Origin: Clostridia bacterium
GTDB taxonomy: Bacteria > Bacillota > Clostridia > Saccharofermentanales > Saccharofermentanaceae
Reading direction: 5' to 3'
Assembly (NCBI GenBank): GCA_024403755.1
Contig: JAKSRF010000002.1
Coordinates: 1 to 57,488 of the forward strand
Length of the DNA stretch: 57,488 nt
A model generated the notes under the pieces. That model ran no database searches and was not told where the DNA came from. It worked only from the letters and a program-made list of their open reading frames with translations. The translations under genes were made by a program, and so were the position numbers. This document shows, piece after piece, positions 44,737-54,248 of this stretch. Within the stretch, counting starts at the first letter, position 1; every line of letters begins with the position of its first letter.

Positions 44737-46623
44737 ATGGGACAGTTAAAAAAGAGAATAATTACCCTGGCGCTGACAACAACAATGTGTTTTACCGCAT
44801 TGCCGGACGTTGTTTGGGCTGATGGTGTTTTTGTTAAGAATGATGTAAAGATATGCAGAGAAGATATGCCTGATGCAGAGAAAGGTGTCAGGGATTTTGT
44901 TGCAAGATTATATGAGGTTGCACTTGGGCGTGCTGCAGAAGCAGCAGGTCTTGAACGCTGGACCGAGGATATTCTTAACGGAATGCCTGCAGTTGAAGTG
45001 GCTCAGAATTTCTTTGAAAGTGAAGAATTCTTGAATTTAGATATGACTGATGAGGAGTATGTTGATACTCTTTATAATACCTTTTTCGGACGAATAGCTG
45101 ATTATGACGGTAAGGTTCATTGGATAAATTTACTTGAGGAAGGTGCAACAAGAAGATTTGTACTTGCAGGTTTTGCCAATTCCGATGAGTTTCAGAATTT
45201 ATGTGATTCATATGGTGTGACGAGAGGAACCTTAGAACTTAATGAAACTTCCGATTTAAGTCCGGATGTTAATGCATTTGTAAGACTTGCTTATATGGGA
45301 ATTCTTGAACGTGAACCTGACGAAGCAGGACTTGAGTATTGGGTAGGTCGTATAGTAAACGACGGACTTACGGCATCAGAGATGATAGAGGGTTTCTTCG
45401 GAAGTGATGAGATTATGAATAAGAATCTCAGCGATGAGGAGTTTGTAACTGTATGCTACAGAACTTTCCTTTTGAGAGAACCTGAGAAAGAAGGCTTGGA
45501 GGCTTGGGTAGATAAGCTTAATACTGACGGTTTGTCTCGTAAATATGTAATGTACGGAATGTCCGCTTCACAGGAATTTACGAATTTGTGTGAAGAGTAC
45601 GGTGTAACTAAGGGTGAAATTAAAGTATCCGAACCACGTGATTTGTTCCCTGCGTATACTGCTTTTGTAAATAAAGCCTATATTGTTTTCTATGGTTCGA
45701 AAGCGGATGCAGCAGTTCTTAATGATTATATGAAACGTCTCGGTAACGGTTCGAAGACTCTCAGAAGAATAATTGAAGACATTGCGAACAGTGCCTCGGA
45801 CAGTGACCGCGAAGAGTGGATTTCTTCCTTGTATGTTGCTGCTCTCGGACGTAACTGCTCCGACGCAGAGATGCAAAGTCAGATGAATACCTATGAGAAT
45901 TCAGGAAAATCAGTAGTAATAGAGTCAATTGTTGAATCAGATGAGTTTGATTCACGCTGTGAGGAACTCGGTTTGTATTCGGATTGCAGAAATCATACCG
46001 AGCGAGGTGAGAACGGAGCACTTTACGGTTATTCATTTGACGGGAAGATTCTTACCGGTTGGAACTATGTAGACGGATACAAGTTCTTCTTCTATAACGA
46101 TGGTACTATGAGTCAGGACGTCAGAGACATCATCGGTGATCAGGACAGATATTATCTTACTGTTAATACTGCAAACAATATTATTATGGTTTACGCATGG
46201 GACGATGCGACCGACGATTGGAATATACCTGTTGTAGCGTTTGTAGCATCCTGCGGTAAGCCGGGAACAGAGACGATACTCGGTGATTATATTCTCCACA
46301 GTCAGTCACGTTGGGGACTGATGATGGGTGGTGTTTATTGTCAGTATTTAACACGAATAAGCGGAGATTATCTCATACATTCAGAATGTTATTCGACAAC
46401 CAATGTCTATACAATGGATACATGGGGATACAGTCTTCTCGGTCAGGCAGCTTCTCATGGCTGCGTTCGTACGACATGTGCTAACGCTAAGTGGGTATAT
46501 GAGCATTGTAATGAATGTCCGATTCATCTTTATAAGGATGCTTCGGTATCTGCTCCTTTTGACAAACCTGTTCCGCCGCCGTGCACGGGAACGTTTGACC
46601 CTACAGATCCTTTGTGTAAATGA
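44737..46623 (+). CDS. L,D-transpeptidase (YkuD) with six DUF4214-like repeats
   Basis: 628 aa from ATG 44737, which has TGGAGAG at proper spacing; an in-frame ATG at 44722 is less well placed. Signal peptide ends near VVWADG. Residues about 50-425 contain six DUF4214-like units (for example FVARLYEVALGRAAEAAGLERW and FVRLAYMGILEREPDEAGLEYW). The C-terminus is a YkuD domain with HSQSRWGLMMGG, SGDYLIHSE and active-site SHGCVRTTC (Cys576). The enzyme would act outside the membrane, making 3-3 crosslinks in, or attaching proteins to, peptidoglycan. It ends in a short Pro-rich tail. It follows the two-component/ABC operon. Confidence 0.92.
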   Translation: MGQLKKRIITLALTTTMCFTALPDVVWADGVFVKNDVKICREDMPDAEKGVRDFVARLYEVALGRAAEAAGLERWTEDILNGMPAVEVAQNFFESEEFLNLDMTDEEYVDTLYNTFFGRIADYDGKVHWINLLEEGATRRFVLAGFANSDEFQNLCDSYGVTRGTLELNETSDLSPDVNAFVRLAYMGILEREPDEAGLEYWVGRIVNDGLTASEMIEGFFGSDEIMNKNLSDEEFVTVCYRTFLLREPEKEGLEAWVDKLNTDGLSRKYVMYGMSASQEFTNLCEEYGVTKGEIKVSEPRDLFPAYTAFVNKAYIVFYGSKADAAVLNDYMKRLGNGSKTLRRIIEDIANSASDSDREEWISSLYVAALGRNCSDAEMQSQMNTYENSGKSVVIESIVESDEFDSRCEELGLYSDCRNHTERGENGALYGYSFDGKILTGWNYVDGYKFFFYNDGTMSQDVRDIIGDQDRYYLTVNTANNIIMVYAWDDATDDWNIPVVAFVASCGKPGTETILGDYILHSQSRWGLMMGGVYCQYLTRISGDYLIHSECYSTTNVYTMDTWGYSLLGQAASHGCVRTTCANAKWVYEHCNECPIHLYKDASVSAPFDKPVPPPCTGTFDPTDPLCK

Positions 46624-46655
46624 TTTACTCGGGGAAATGACCTTTATTTATAATT

Positions 46656-46698
46656 GAAATCCGCTGCGTTACTTTAAACGGAACGGATTTCTTATTTG
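46656..46698 (+). terminator. Terminator of the L,D-transpeptidase gene
   Basis: GAAATCCG (46656-46663) pairs with CGGATTTC (46684-46691), with an inner CGTT/AACG pairing, followed by TTATTTG. Confidence 0.55.
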
Positions 46699-46825
46699 AC
46701 AGAAAATGTTTTAGAAGGTGATTTTACGGAGATATATCGTATTTACAGTAATAAAAACTGCAAAACAGCATCAATTATTGTGAGATTACATACAAAATAG
46801 CTATCTCAAATTTGCATATATATAT

Positions 46826-46831
46826 TATAAT
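46826..46831 (+). promoter_or_regulatory. Likely -10 box of the surface-sugar operon
   Basis: TATAAT in a very AT-rich stretch about 35 bp before the rfbF start. No convincing -35 box could be chosen. Confidence 0.35.
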
Positions 46832-46866
46832 ATATAGTTAGTATTACTATGCGTGGAGGACACGAA

Positions 46867-47646
46867 ATGAAAGTTGTAATTCTTGCCGGCGGGTTCGGCA
46901 CAAGAATAAGCGAAGAAAGCGTTTTAAAGCCGAAGCCTATGGTAGAAATCGGTTCAAAGCCGATTTTATGGCACATAATGAAGTATTATTCTTCATTTGG
47001 ATATAATGATTTTGTAATCTGTTGCGGATATAAGCAGTACGTAATAAAAGAGTGGTTTGCTGATTATTACCTTCATAATTCCGATATAACATTCGATTTT
47101 ACACAGGACAACAAAATGATTGTTCATAGTAATCATACTGAACCATGGAAGGTAACCTTAGTTGATACCGGACTTAATACTATGACCGGCGGACGTATTA
47201 AGCGAATAAAAAAATACATAGGTGATGAACCGTTTATGCTTACTTATGGTGATGGTGTAAGTGATGTAGATATTGATGCACTCGTGAAATATCATAAGGA
47301 ACACGGTAAAATTGCTACAATTACAGCAGTAAGAGTCGGACAGCAATTCGGTTGTCTTGATATGACAGAGGATGGCAGTATTACCAAGTTCAGAGAAAAG
47401 AGTGATAACGATGGTGCCATAATTAACGGTGGTTATATGGTTCTTAATCCGGAAGTATTTGACTATATTGAAGGAGATTCAACACCGTTTGAGAAAGCAC
47501 CGATAGAGAATCTGGCAAAGGACGGACAACTCAAGGCTTTCGTTCATGACGGCTTCTGGAAGTGTATGGATACCAAGAGAGATAAGGAGAAGCTTGAGGA
47601 GCTTATTGCTTCAGGTTCTGCTCCTTGGATAAAGTGGGAGAACTGA
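46867..47646 (+). CDS. rfbF: Glucose-1-phosphate cytidylyltransferase
   Basis: 259 aa. Makes CDP-glucose from CTP and glucose-1-phosphate, the entry to CDP-3,6-dideoxyhexoses. The nucleotidyltransferase signature AGGFGTRISEE with KPKPMVEIG is exact for RfbF/DdhA. Start 46867 is chosen for the GTGGAGGA site; the frame extends to 46849. First gene of a tightly packed operon reaching 57289. Confidence 0.96.
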   Translation: MKVVILAGGFGTRISEESVLKPKPMVEIGSKPILWHIMKYYSSFGYNDFVICCGYKQYVIKEWFADYYLHNSDITFDFTQDNKMIVHSNHTEPWKVTLVDTGLNTMTGGRIKRIKKYIGDEPFMLTYGDGVSDVDIDALVKYHKEHGKIATITAVRVGQQFGCLDMTEDGSITKFREKSDNDGAIINGGYMVLNPEVFDYIEGDSTPFEKAPIENLAKDGQLKAFVHDGFWKCMDTKRDKEKLEELIASGSAPWIKWEN

Positions 47647-47648
47647 TA

Positions 47649-48713
47649 ATGGCTGAGTTGGATTTGACGTTCTTCAAAGGAAAAAAAGTATTTCTTACCG
47701 GTCATACCGGATTTAAAGGCTCATGGATGAGCCGTATTCTTGTGAATGCTGGTGCAATTCTTACAGGATATTCGATGAACCCACCTACGGAGCCTTCACT
47801 TTTCAAGATGGCTGATGTGGAGAATAAAATGACATCAGTTATCGGTGACATAAGAGATTTTGATGCTTTATATGAAGCATTTAAGAAGGCTGAACCTGAA
47901 ATTGTTATTCATATGGCGGCTCAGCCGATTGTAAGAGATTCCTATAAGGATCCACGCTATACCTATGATACAAATGTTATGGGTACGGTTAATATTCTTG
48001 AGTGTGTAAGACTTACAGATACTGTTAAGTCCTTTCTTAATGTAACCACAGACAAGGTTTACAAGAATAACGAATGGGAATGGGGCTACAGAGAGAACGA
48101 GCCTCTTGACGGTTTTGATCCTTACTCCAATTCCAAATCCTGCAGCGAACTTGTTACTCACAGTTATAAGTCCAGCTTTTTTGCTTCAAGGGATATTGCC
48201 ATCTCTACTGCCAGAGCAGGAAATGTTATCGGAGGCGGTGACTTCGCAAATGACAGAATCATTCCGGATTCGGTTCGTGCAATAGAAGAGGGCAGAGAGA
48301 TAATTGTGCGTAATCCGTACTCGACCAGACCTTATCAGCATGTACTTGAGCCGGTAATGGCATATCTGATGATAGTAAAAGAGCAATATATAAATAGAGA
48401 CTTGGCTTCATGGTTTAATGTCGGCCCTGATGATTGTGACTGCGTTAATACGGGCGATTTGGTTACTATGTTTTGCAATTCATGGGGTAACGGACTTACC
48501 TGGATTAATAAGAGTGAAGCAGATGCACCTCATGAAGCAAACTTCCTGAAGCTCGATTCGAGCAAACTCAAAACAACATTCGGTTGGAAGCCTACTTGGC
48601 ATATAAATACAACCATCGACAAGATAACAGAATGGACGCGTGTTTACCTTGAAGGCGGAGATATACCGAAGATTATGGATAAGCAGATAAATGATTTTCT
48701 GCATTGCAGATAA
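47649..48713 (+). CDS. rfbG: CDP-glucose 4,6-dehydratase
   Basis: 354 aa short-chain dehydrogenase. Forms CDP-4-keto-6-deoxyglucose. The NAD-binding loop TGHTGFKGSWM is the characteristic RfbG/DdhB form; the YSNSK catalytic Tyr/Lys pair and a TTDKVY segment are present. Start at 47649, two bases after the rfbF stop; the open frame reaches further upstream to 47625. Confidence 0.96.
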   Translation: MAELDLTFFKGKKVFLTGHTGFKGSWMSRILVNAGAILTGYSMNPPTEPSLFKMADVENKMTSVIGDIRDFDALYEAFKKAEPEIVIHMAAQPIVRDSYKDPRYTYDTNVMGTVNILECVRLTDTVKSFLNVTTDKVYKNNEWEWGYRENEPLDGFDPYSNSKSCSELVTHSYKSSFFASRDIAISTARAGNVIGGGDFANDRIIPDSVRAIEEGREIIVRNPYSTRPYQHVLEPVMAYLMIVKEQYINRDLASWFNVGPDDCDCVNTGDLVTMFCNSWGNGLTWINKSEADAPHEANFLKLDSSKLKTTFGWKPTWHINTTIDKITEWTRVYLEGGDIPKIMDKQINDFLHCR

Positions 48714-48736
48714 AAACAATTAAGGAGATTTTATTT

Positions 48737-50074
48737 ATGTTCGAAAATATGACTGAAGAACAAGCCAAAGCGCAAATTCTTGGTATGGTAAGTGAATATT
48801 GTGATAAGTATCATGCAGTAAAGGCATACGAGGAGGGCGACAGAATTCCTTATGCAAGACGTGTTTACGATCATGAGGAAATGGTTAATCTCGTTGACAG
48901 CTCACTTGAGTTTTGGCTTACTGCCGGAAGATATACAGATAAGTTTGAGAAAGCTTTTGCCGAATATCTCGGTGTTAAGTTCTGTTCTCTTGTAAATTCC
49001 GGTTCATCTGCAAATCTTAATGCATTTATGGCTTTGACAAGTCCGCTTCTCGGTGACAGACGAGTAAAAAGAGGTGACGAAGTAATCACAGTTGCTGCAG
49101 GTTTCCCTACAACTGTAGCACCGGTTATCCAATATGGTGCCGTTCCTGTATTTGTTGATGTTACAATTCCTCAGTACAATATTGATGTTGAACAGCTTGA
49201 GAACGCCTTTTCGAGCAAGACAAAGGCAGTTATGATTGCTCATACTTTGGGTAATCCGTTTGATTTAAGCGCAGTAAAGGCATTTTGTGATAAGCATAAT
49301 CTCTGGCTTGTTGAGGATAACTGCGATGCACTGGGTTCAAAGTATGTAATTAACGGAGAAGAGAAGTTCACAGGTACAATCGGTGATATAGGTACTTCTT
49401 CTTTCTATCCGCCGCATCATATGACTATGGGTGAGGGTGGTGCTGTTTATACAAACAATCCGCTTCTTCATAAGGCAATTCGTTCTATGCGTGATTGGGG
49501 AAGAGACTGCATATGTCCTTCCGGTAAGGATAATTTCTGCGGACACAGATTTGATAAACAGTACGGTGAGCTTCCGCTCGGATATGATCATAAGTATGTA
49601 TATTCTCACTTTGGTTACAACCTTAAAGCAACTGATATGCAGGCTGCAGTAGGTTGTGCACAGATTGTTAAGTTCCCGTCTTTTGTTGAGAGAAGACGCC
49701 ATAACTTTGACAGACTCCTTGACGGACTTAAGGGTACGGAGGATAAGCTTATTCTGCCTGTTCCGTGTGAGAATTCAAAGCCTTCATGGTTTGGTTTCCT
49801 TATTACATGTAAGGAAGGTGTAGACAGAAGAAAGGTTGTTGATTATGTTGAGGGACACGGAGTCCAGACGAGAATGTTATTTGCAGGCAACCTTACCAAG
49901 CATCCTTGTTTTGATGAGATGAGAGCTTCAGGTGAAGGCTACAGAGTAGTAGGAGAACTTAAGAATACAGACAGAATTATGAATGATACATTCTGGGTAG
50001 GTGTATATCCGGGAATGACTGATGAGATGATTGACTATATGGCTAAGACCATAAAGGAAGCTTTGAACGCTTGA
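48737..50074 (+). CDS. rfbH: CDP-4-dehydro-6-deoxyglucose 3-dehydrase (E1, RfbH)
   Basis: 445-aa PMP-dependent iron-sulfur enzyme that removes the 3-hydroxyl. The usual PLP-binding lysine is replaced by His in PPHHMTMGEGGA, the hallmark of E1. A cysteine in NCDALG and three in CICPSGKDNFC give the CX1CX7C part of the [2Fe-2S] motif; the spacing to the first Cys is 61 rather than 57, consistent with a four-residue insertion. Start 48737 has TAAGGAGAT upstream. The reductase partner (E3, AscD/DdhD) is not in the window. Confidence 0.95.
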   Translation: MFENMTEEQAKAQILGMVSEYCDKYHAVKAYEEGDRIPYARRVYDHEEMVNLVDSSLEFWLTAGRYTDKFEKAFAEYLGVKFCSLVNSGSSANLNAFMALTSPLLGDRRVKRGDEVITVAAGFPTTVAPVIQYGAVPVFVDVTIPQYNIDVEQLENAFSSKTKAVMIAHTLGNPFDLSAVKAFCDKHNLWLVEDNCDALGSKYVINGEEKFTGTIGDIGTSSFYPPHHMTMGEGGAVYTNNPLLHKAIRSMRDWGRDCICPSGKDNFCGHRFDKQYGELPLGYDHKYVYSHFGYNLKATDMQAAVGCAQIVKFPSFVERRRHNFDRLLDGLKGTEDKLILPVPCENSKPSWFGFLITCKEGVDRRKVVDYVEGHGVQTRMLFAGNLTKHPCFDEMRASGEGYRVVGELKNTDRIMNDTFWVGVYPGMTDEMIDYMAKTIKEALNA

Positions 50075-50104
50075 TTTTGTGAGGAAGGCTAAGGAAGACG
50101 CAAC

Positions 50105-51706
50105 ATGAGAAATATCAGCTTGCTTGATTGTACACTTCGTGATGGTGGATATGTAAACGATTGGGAATTCGGAAAGAATAATATCATCAGTATTTTCGAG
50201 AGACTTGTTGCTTCAGGAGTTGAATTTATCGAGATAGGTTTTCTTGATCAGAGACGCAGCTTTGATCAGAACAGAAGTATTATTCCTGATGTTAAGGCAG
50301 TAAGCAAGATTTACGGTAATCTTGATAAGGGCGATGCACAGCTTGTGGGAATGATTGATTACGGTACTTTGGATATAGACAGAATTTGTCCGCAAAGCGA
50401 GAGCTGTCTTGACGGTATCAGAGTTATTTTTAAGAAGCATCTGCGCGAAGAGGCAATGTCATATATTGCTCAGATAAAGGCATTGGGTTATAAGGTATTT
50501 GCTCAGTTGGTATCAATTACCAGTTATTCCGATGATGAGCTTAATGATCTTATAAGACTTGCAAATGAGGTAAAGCCGTTTGCAGTATCAATGGTTGATA
50601 CATATGGTCTTTGTCATAGTGATACGCTGATGCATTACGCAGAGATTCTTGACCAAAAGCTTGATAAGGAGATTAATCTCGGTTATCATGCGCATAATAA
50701 TTTTCAATTGGGTTATGCAAACTGTATTGAATTGTTAAGCTACAAGACAGAACGTAATGTTCTTGTTGACGGTACAATCTTCGGAATGGGAAAGAGCGCA
50801 GGTAATTGCCCTGTTGAGCTCCTCGGAATGTACTTAAATAACAGACACAATAAAAAGTATGATATTAACCAGTTCCTTGAGGCTGCTGATTCTAATGTAA
50901 TGAATTTTTATAATGAAGCACCTTGGGGATATTCGATGTTTTATTTTATTGCCGCTTCAAATGATTGTCATCCTTCATATGTAAGCTATCTTATGAAGAA
51001 GAGGACGTTATCGATTAAGTCGATAAATCATATATTAAAGAAACTCGAAGGCGATAAAAAGCTTCTCTATGATGAGAAACTCATTGAGGATTTATATACG
51101 GAATATCAGGAGCGTGAGATTGACGATAAAGCTGATTTGGCGAGACTTAAGGAAGAACTTGCGGATAAGAAAATTCTTCTTATAGGACCGGGCAGAAGTG
51201 TAGTCGATCAACGTGATACAGTAGCCGACTATATAATTAAGAATAACCCGGTGATTATTTCCATCAACTTTATTCCTTCTGAGATAAAGCCTGAGTTCTG
51301 TTTTATAACCAATACAAAGCGTTTTGTACAGTTATCTCAGAGCTTGGCTAAGAATGCCGATACATTCAGAGTTATTGCTACTTCTAATGTAACAAGCTCG
51401 ACATTTAATTTTGATTACAAGCTTAAATATTCAAGTCTTTTGGATTTTAATGCGCAGATAATCGATAATTCATTTCTGATGCTTATTAAAGTTCTGGGAA
51501 AATTGGGACTTAATGAAGTGGCAGCGGCCGGTTTTGACGGATACAGAACGGACAATATGCCGAATTACTTTAATCCTGACATGGAGTATGTATTTACTAC
51601 AAATGAGGCTTCGGAACTGAATAATTATGTAATAGGTGAATTGGATAAGCTTTCTCCTGAATTTAAGGTTGAGTTTATTACCGATTCATATTATGACGTC
51701 AAATAA
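50105..51706 (+). CDS. DRE-TIM aldolase with extra C-terminal domain
   Basis: 533 aa. Residues 1 to about 300 are an HMGL/4-hydroxy-2-oxovalerate aldolase-like barrel: LLDCTLRDGGYVNDW (metal-binding DR), SMVDTYGLC and YHAHNNFQLGYAN (HxH metal ligands), with a GMGKSAGNCPVELL segment. Such enzymes join or split pyruvate-type keto acids and aldehydes using a divalent metal. Residues about 355-533 form a second domain starting KKILLIGPGRSVVDQRD, resembling the MptE/DUF115-like fold. It lies between rfbH and a HAD phosphatase. Substrate not known; making the keto-acid donor for the ThDP enzyme is an inference. Confidence 0.85.
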   Translation: MRNISLLDCTLRDGGYVNDWEFGKNNIISIFERLVASGVEFIEIGFLDQRRSFDQNRSIIPDVKAVSKIYGNLDKGDAQLVGMIDYGTLDIDRICPQSESCLDGIRVIFKKHLREEAMSYIAQIKALGYKVFAQLVSITSYSDDELNDLIRLANEVKPFAVSMVDTYGLCHSDTLMHYAEILDQKLDKEINLGYHAHNNFQLGYANCIELLSYKTERNVLVDGTIFGMGKSAGNCPVELLGMYLNNRHNKKYDINQFLEAADSNVMNFYNEAPWGYSMFYFIAASNDCHPSYVSYLMKKRTLSIKSINHILKKLEGDKKLLYDEKLIEDLYTEYQEREIDDKADLARLKEELADKKILLIGPGRSVVDQRDTVADYIIKNNPVIISINFIPSEIKPEFCFITNTKRFVQLSQSLAKNADTFRVIATSNVTSSTFNFDYKLKYSSLLDFNAQIIDNSFLMLIKVLGKLGLNEVAAAGFDGYRTDNMPNYFNPDMEYVFTTNEASELNNYVIGELDKLSPEFKVEFITDSYYDVK

Positions 51707-51735
51707 ACAGGAAGATACAGGAGTCGGTTAACAGC

Positions 51736-52392
51736 ATGGGAAAATATAAGGCGGTACTTTTTGATTTGGACGGGACGGTTCTTGATACGTCAGAAGGTAT
51801 TTTGTTATCAATTGAGCAGACAATTGAAGAACTCGGTCTCAAGAAAATAGCGGAAGAAGACAGATTCAGTTTTATAGGTCCGCCTATTGAATGGTCATTT
51901 GAAGATAAATGCGGTATAGAAGGTGAGGCACTTACCAAGGCTTGTGCATCATTCAGAGATAAATATGCCAATTATAATATTTTAAAAGCTGTTCCGTACG
52001 AAGGAATATTTGATTTGATGGCGGCACTTAAGGTGCGCGGTGTTAAAACAGCAATAGCCACATATAAAAAGGAATCATATGCTATAGGTCTTTTGGAACA
52101 TTTCGGGTTTAACAAGTATTATGATGTGGTACACGGATCCGATCCGAAGGGTGAGCTTAAGAAGTCGGATATAATAGAATTGTGCCTTAAGGAGATGGGA
52201 ATAGATGATTATTCTGAGGTCCTTATGGTAGGGGATTCTAAGCATGATGCAGGCGGCGCTGCTGCCATTAATGTAGATTTTGCCGGCGTGTCTTACGGAT
52301 TCGGCTTCGGTCCGGGAAAGGCAGAAAGAATAGAAGATTACCCGCATGTTATTTATGTGGATAAACCGATTGATATTTTGAAAGTATTTTAA
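51736..52392 (+). CDS. HAD-family phosphatase (phosphoglycolate phosphatase-like)
   Basis: 218 aa. HAD motif I DLDGTVLDTSEG, cap domain, motif III Lys in a DPKGELKKSD segment, motif IV VGDSKHDAGGA. Closest to Gph-type phosphatases. In this operon it may remove a phosphate from an aldolase product; that is an inference from position. Confidence 0.88.
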   Translation: MGKYKAVLFDLDGTVLDTSEGILLSIEQTIEELGLKKIAEEDRFSFIGPPIEWSFEDKCGIEGEALTKACASFRDKYANYNILKAVPYEGIFDLMAALKVRGVKTAIATYKKESYAIGLLEHFGFNKYYDVVHGSDPKGELKKSDIIELCLKEMGIDDYSEVLMVGDSKHDAGGAAAINVDFAGVSYGFGFGPGKAERIEDYPHVIYVDKPIDILKVF

Positions 52393-52413
52393 GTTGTTCG
52401 GAGGGAATGACAG

Positions 52414-54234
52414 ATGAGAATCAAGGTAGCTCAGTTAATAGCTGATTTTCTGACAGAGAAGGGTGTTACCCATGTGTTTACCGTAACAGGCGGTGGTGCT
52501 ATGCACTTAAATGACGCATTGGGACATAAAGAAGGACTTACTTCAATTTATAACCACCATGAGCAGGCTTCTTCAATAGCTGCAGAGGGTTATGCAAGAC
52601 TTACAGGAAAGATTGCGGCTCTTTGTGTTACTTCAGGTCCGGGCGGAACAAATGCCATTACAGGTGTTATGGGTGGATATCTTGATTCCATTCCGATGTT
52701 TGTTTTATCCGGTCAGGTAAAAAGAGAGACTACTATTTGGTCATGTCCGGAGCTTCCTTTAAGACAACTCGGTGATCAGGAATTTCCTATTATCACCAGT
52801 GTAGGAAGCATGACAAAGTATGCAGTAATGATAACCGAACCGAATGATATTTTATATCATTTACAGAAGGCATGGTTCCTTGCCAATAACGGACGTAAAG
52901 GACCTGTATGGTTGGACATTCCTCTTGATGTACAAGGTGCGATTGTTGATACTGACGAGCTTAAGTCTTTTGACGGAACTGAGGAAGCAGAATATCTTCA
53001 GGATGAGGAAAAACCTGAATATGATGAGACTTTGACTGAGGAGATTCTCAGTAAGATATATAATGCTAAGCGTCCGGTTATTCTTGCAGGTACCGGAATA
53101 AGGTTGTCCGGCGGTTATGAGGAATTCAAGAAAACTGTAGATAAACTAGGCATACCTGTGGTTACTGCCTGGAATGCACATGATGTCATGGAAGACACAA
53201 ATCCGTATTATTGCGGAAGACCGGGTACTGTAGGAACCAGAGGCGGTAACTTTGTGGTGCAGGAGGCAGACGTGCTTCTTGTTCTCGGTTGCCGTATGAA
53301 TATAAGACAGATAAGCTATAACTACAAGGAATGGGCAAAAAATGCGTATAAGATTGTAGTTGAGATAGATGAGGCTGAGTTGAATAAGCCAACAGTTAAT
53401 GTTGATATGAAGATTCATGCAGATCTTTTGGATGTATTGAAGTCAATCAACGCTTCAGCTTATGAGAAGAACCCGATTCATGCTGAGTGGGTAAAATGGG
53501 GACGTAATGTTGACAGTAAATATCCGGCGTGTCTGCCGTCTTATTGCGAGGCCGATAAGCCGTTGAATCCGTATGCTTTTATCGACCGTATGTCTGCGGC
53601 TCTTGATCAGGATGATAAGGTAATATGCGGTAACGGTTCCGCATGTGTTATTACCTTCCAGGGTATGCATATAAAGAAGAATACAAGACTTTTTACCAAC
53701 TCCGGATGTGCTGCTATGGGCTACGGTTTCCCGGCAGCTGTAGGTTGTGCTGTTGCAGAAGAAGGAAGAAGAGTAATCTGCATAGACGGTGACGGTTCTT
53801 TCCAGATGAATATTCAGGAAATGCAGACTATTGTATATAATAAGCTTAATCTTAAGACATTTATTATCAATAATAACGGTTATCATTCAATCAGACAGAC
53901 GCAGACAAATCTGTTTAATCCGCCGTTGGTCGGTGTTTGTGACGGTAACGGTTTAAGCTTCCCTAATTTATGTAAGCTTGCTGATGCCTATGGCATGAGA
54001 TATGTAAGAATTGACAGCTTAAGTGATGTTGAGAGCAAAGTTAAAGAGGTTCTTGAGGGTAATGATCCGGTGCTTTGTGAGGTGGTAGTGGATGAGAAAC
54101 AGAATTTCTCACCTAAATTATCTTCAAAGAGACTTCCGGACGGAACAATGGTATCACCGCCGATAGATGATATGTTCCCGTTCCTTGAGAGAGAAGAGTT
54201 TGACGCATTAAAAGCTTCTGTGCCTAATAAATAA
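52414..54234 (+). CDS. Thiamine-diphosphate enzyme, acetolactate synthase/YerE-like
   Basis: 606 aa with the three-domain acetolactate-synthase fold. Catalytic Glu in NHHEQASSIAAEGYAR, SGPGGTNAITGV, and the ThDP motif GDGSF followed by NNNGYHSIRQTQ. A bona fide IlvB would normally be beside ilvN or ilvC; here it lies in a CDP-deoxysugar operon. YerE, a related enzyme, transfers a two-carbon unit from pyruvate to a CDP-4-keto-3,6-dideoxyhexose, and a similar carboligation is proposed. Ribosome binding site CGGAGGG. Confidence 0.9.
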   Translation: MRIKVAQLIADFLTEKGVTHVFTVTGGGAMHLNDALGHKEGLTSIYNHHEQASSIAAEGYARLTGKIAALCVTSGPGGTNAITGVMGGYLDSIPMFVLSGQVKRETTIWSCPELPLRQLGDQEFPIITSVGSMTKYAVMITEPNDILYHLQKAWFLANNGRKGPVWLDIPLDVQGAIVDTDELKSFDGTEEAEYLQDEEKPEYDETLTEEILSKIYNAKRPVILAGTGIRLSGGYEEFKKTVDKLGIPVVTAWNAHDVMEDTNPYYCGRPGTVGTRGGNFVVQEADVLLVLGCRMNIRQISYNYKEWAKNAYKIVVEIDEAELNKPTVNVDMKIHADLLDVLKSINASAYEKNPIHAEWVKWGRNVDSKYPACLPSYCEADKPLNPYAFIDRMSAALDQDDKVICGNGSACVITFQGMHIKKNTRLFTNSGCAAMGYGFPAAVGCAVAEEGRRVICIDGDGSFQMNIQEMQTIVYNKLNLKTFIINNNGYHSIRQTQTNLFNPPLVGVCDGNGLSFPNLCKLADAYGMRYVRIDSLSDVESKVKEVLEGNDPVLCEVVVDEKQNFSPKLSSKRLPDGTMVSPPIDDMFPFLEREEFDALKASVPNK

Positions 54235-54248
54235 TTTGAGGTGTCTGA

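Noticed and set aside
46624..46866. Additional small gene before rfbF
   Set aside because: Only a terminator and an AT-rich promoter region are visible.
52414..54234. Branched-chain amino acid acetolactate synthase (ilvB)
   Set aside because: No ilvN, ilvC or ilvD nearby; it sits within a deoxysugar operon, so a YerE-like role is preferred.
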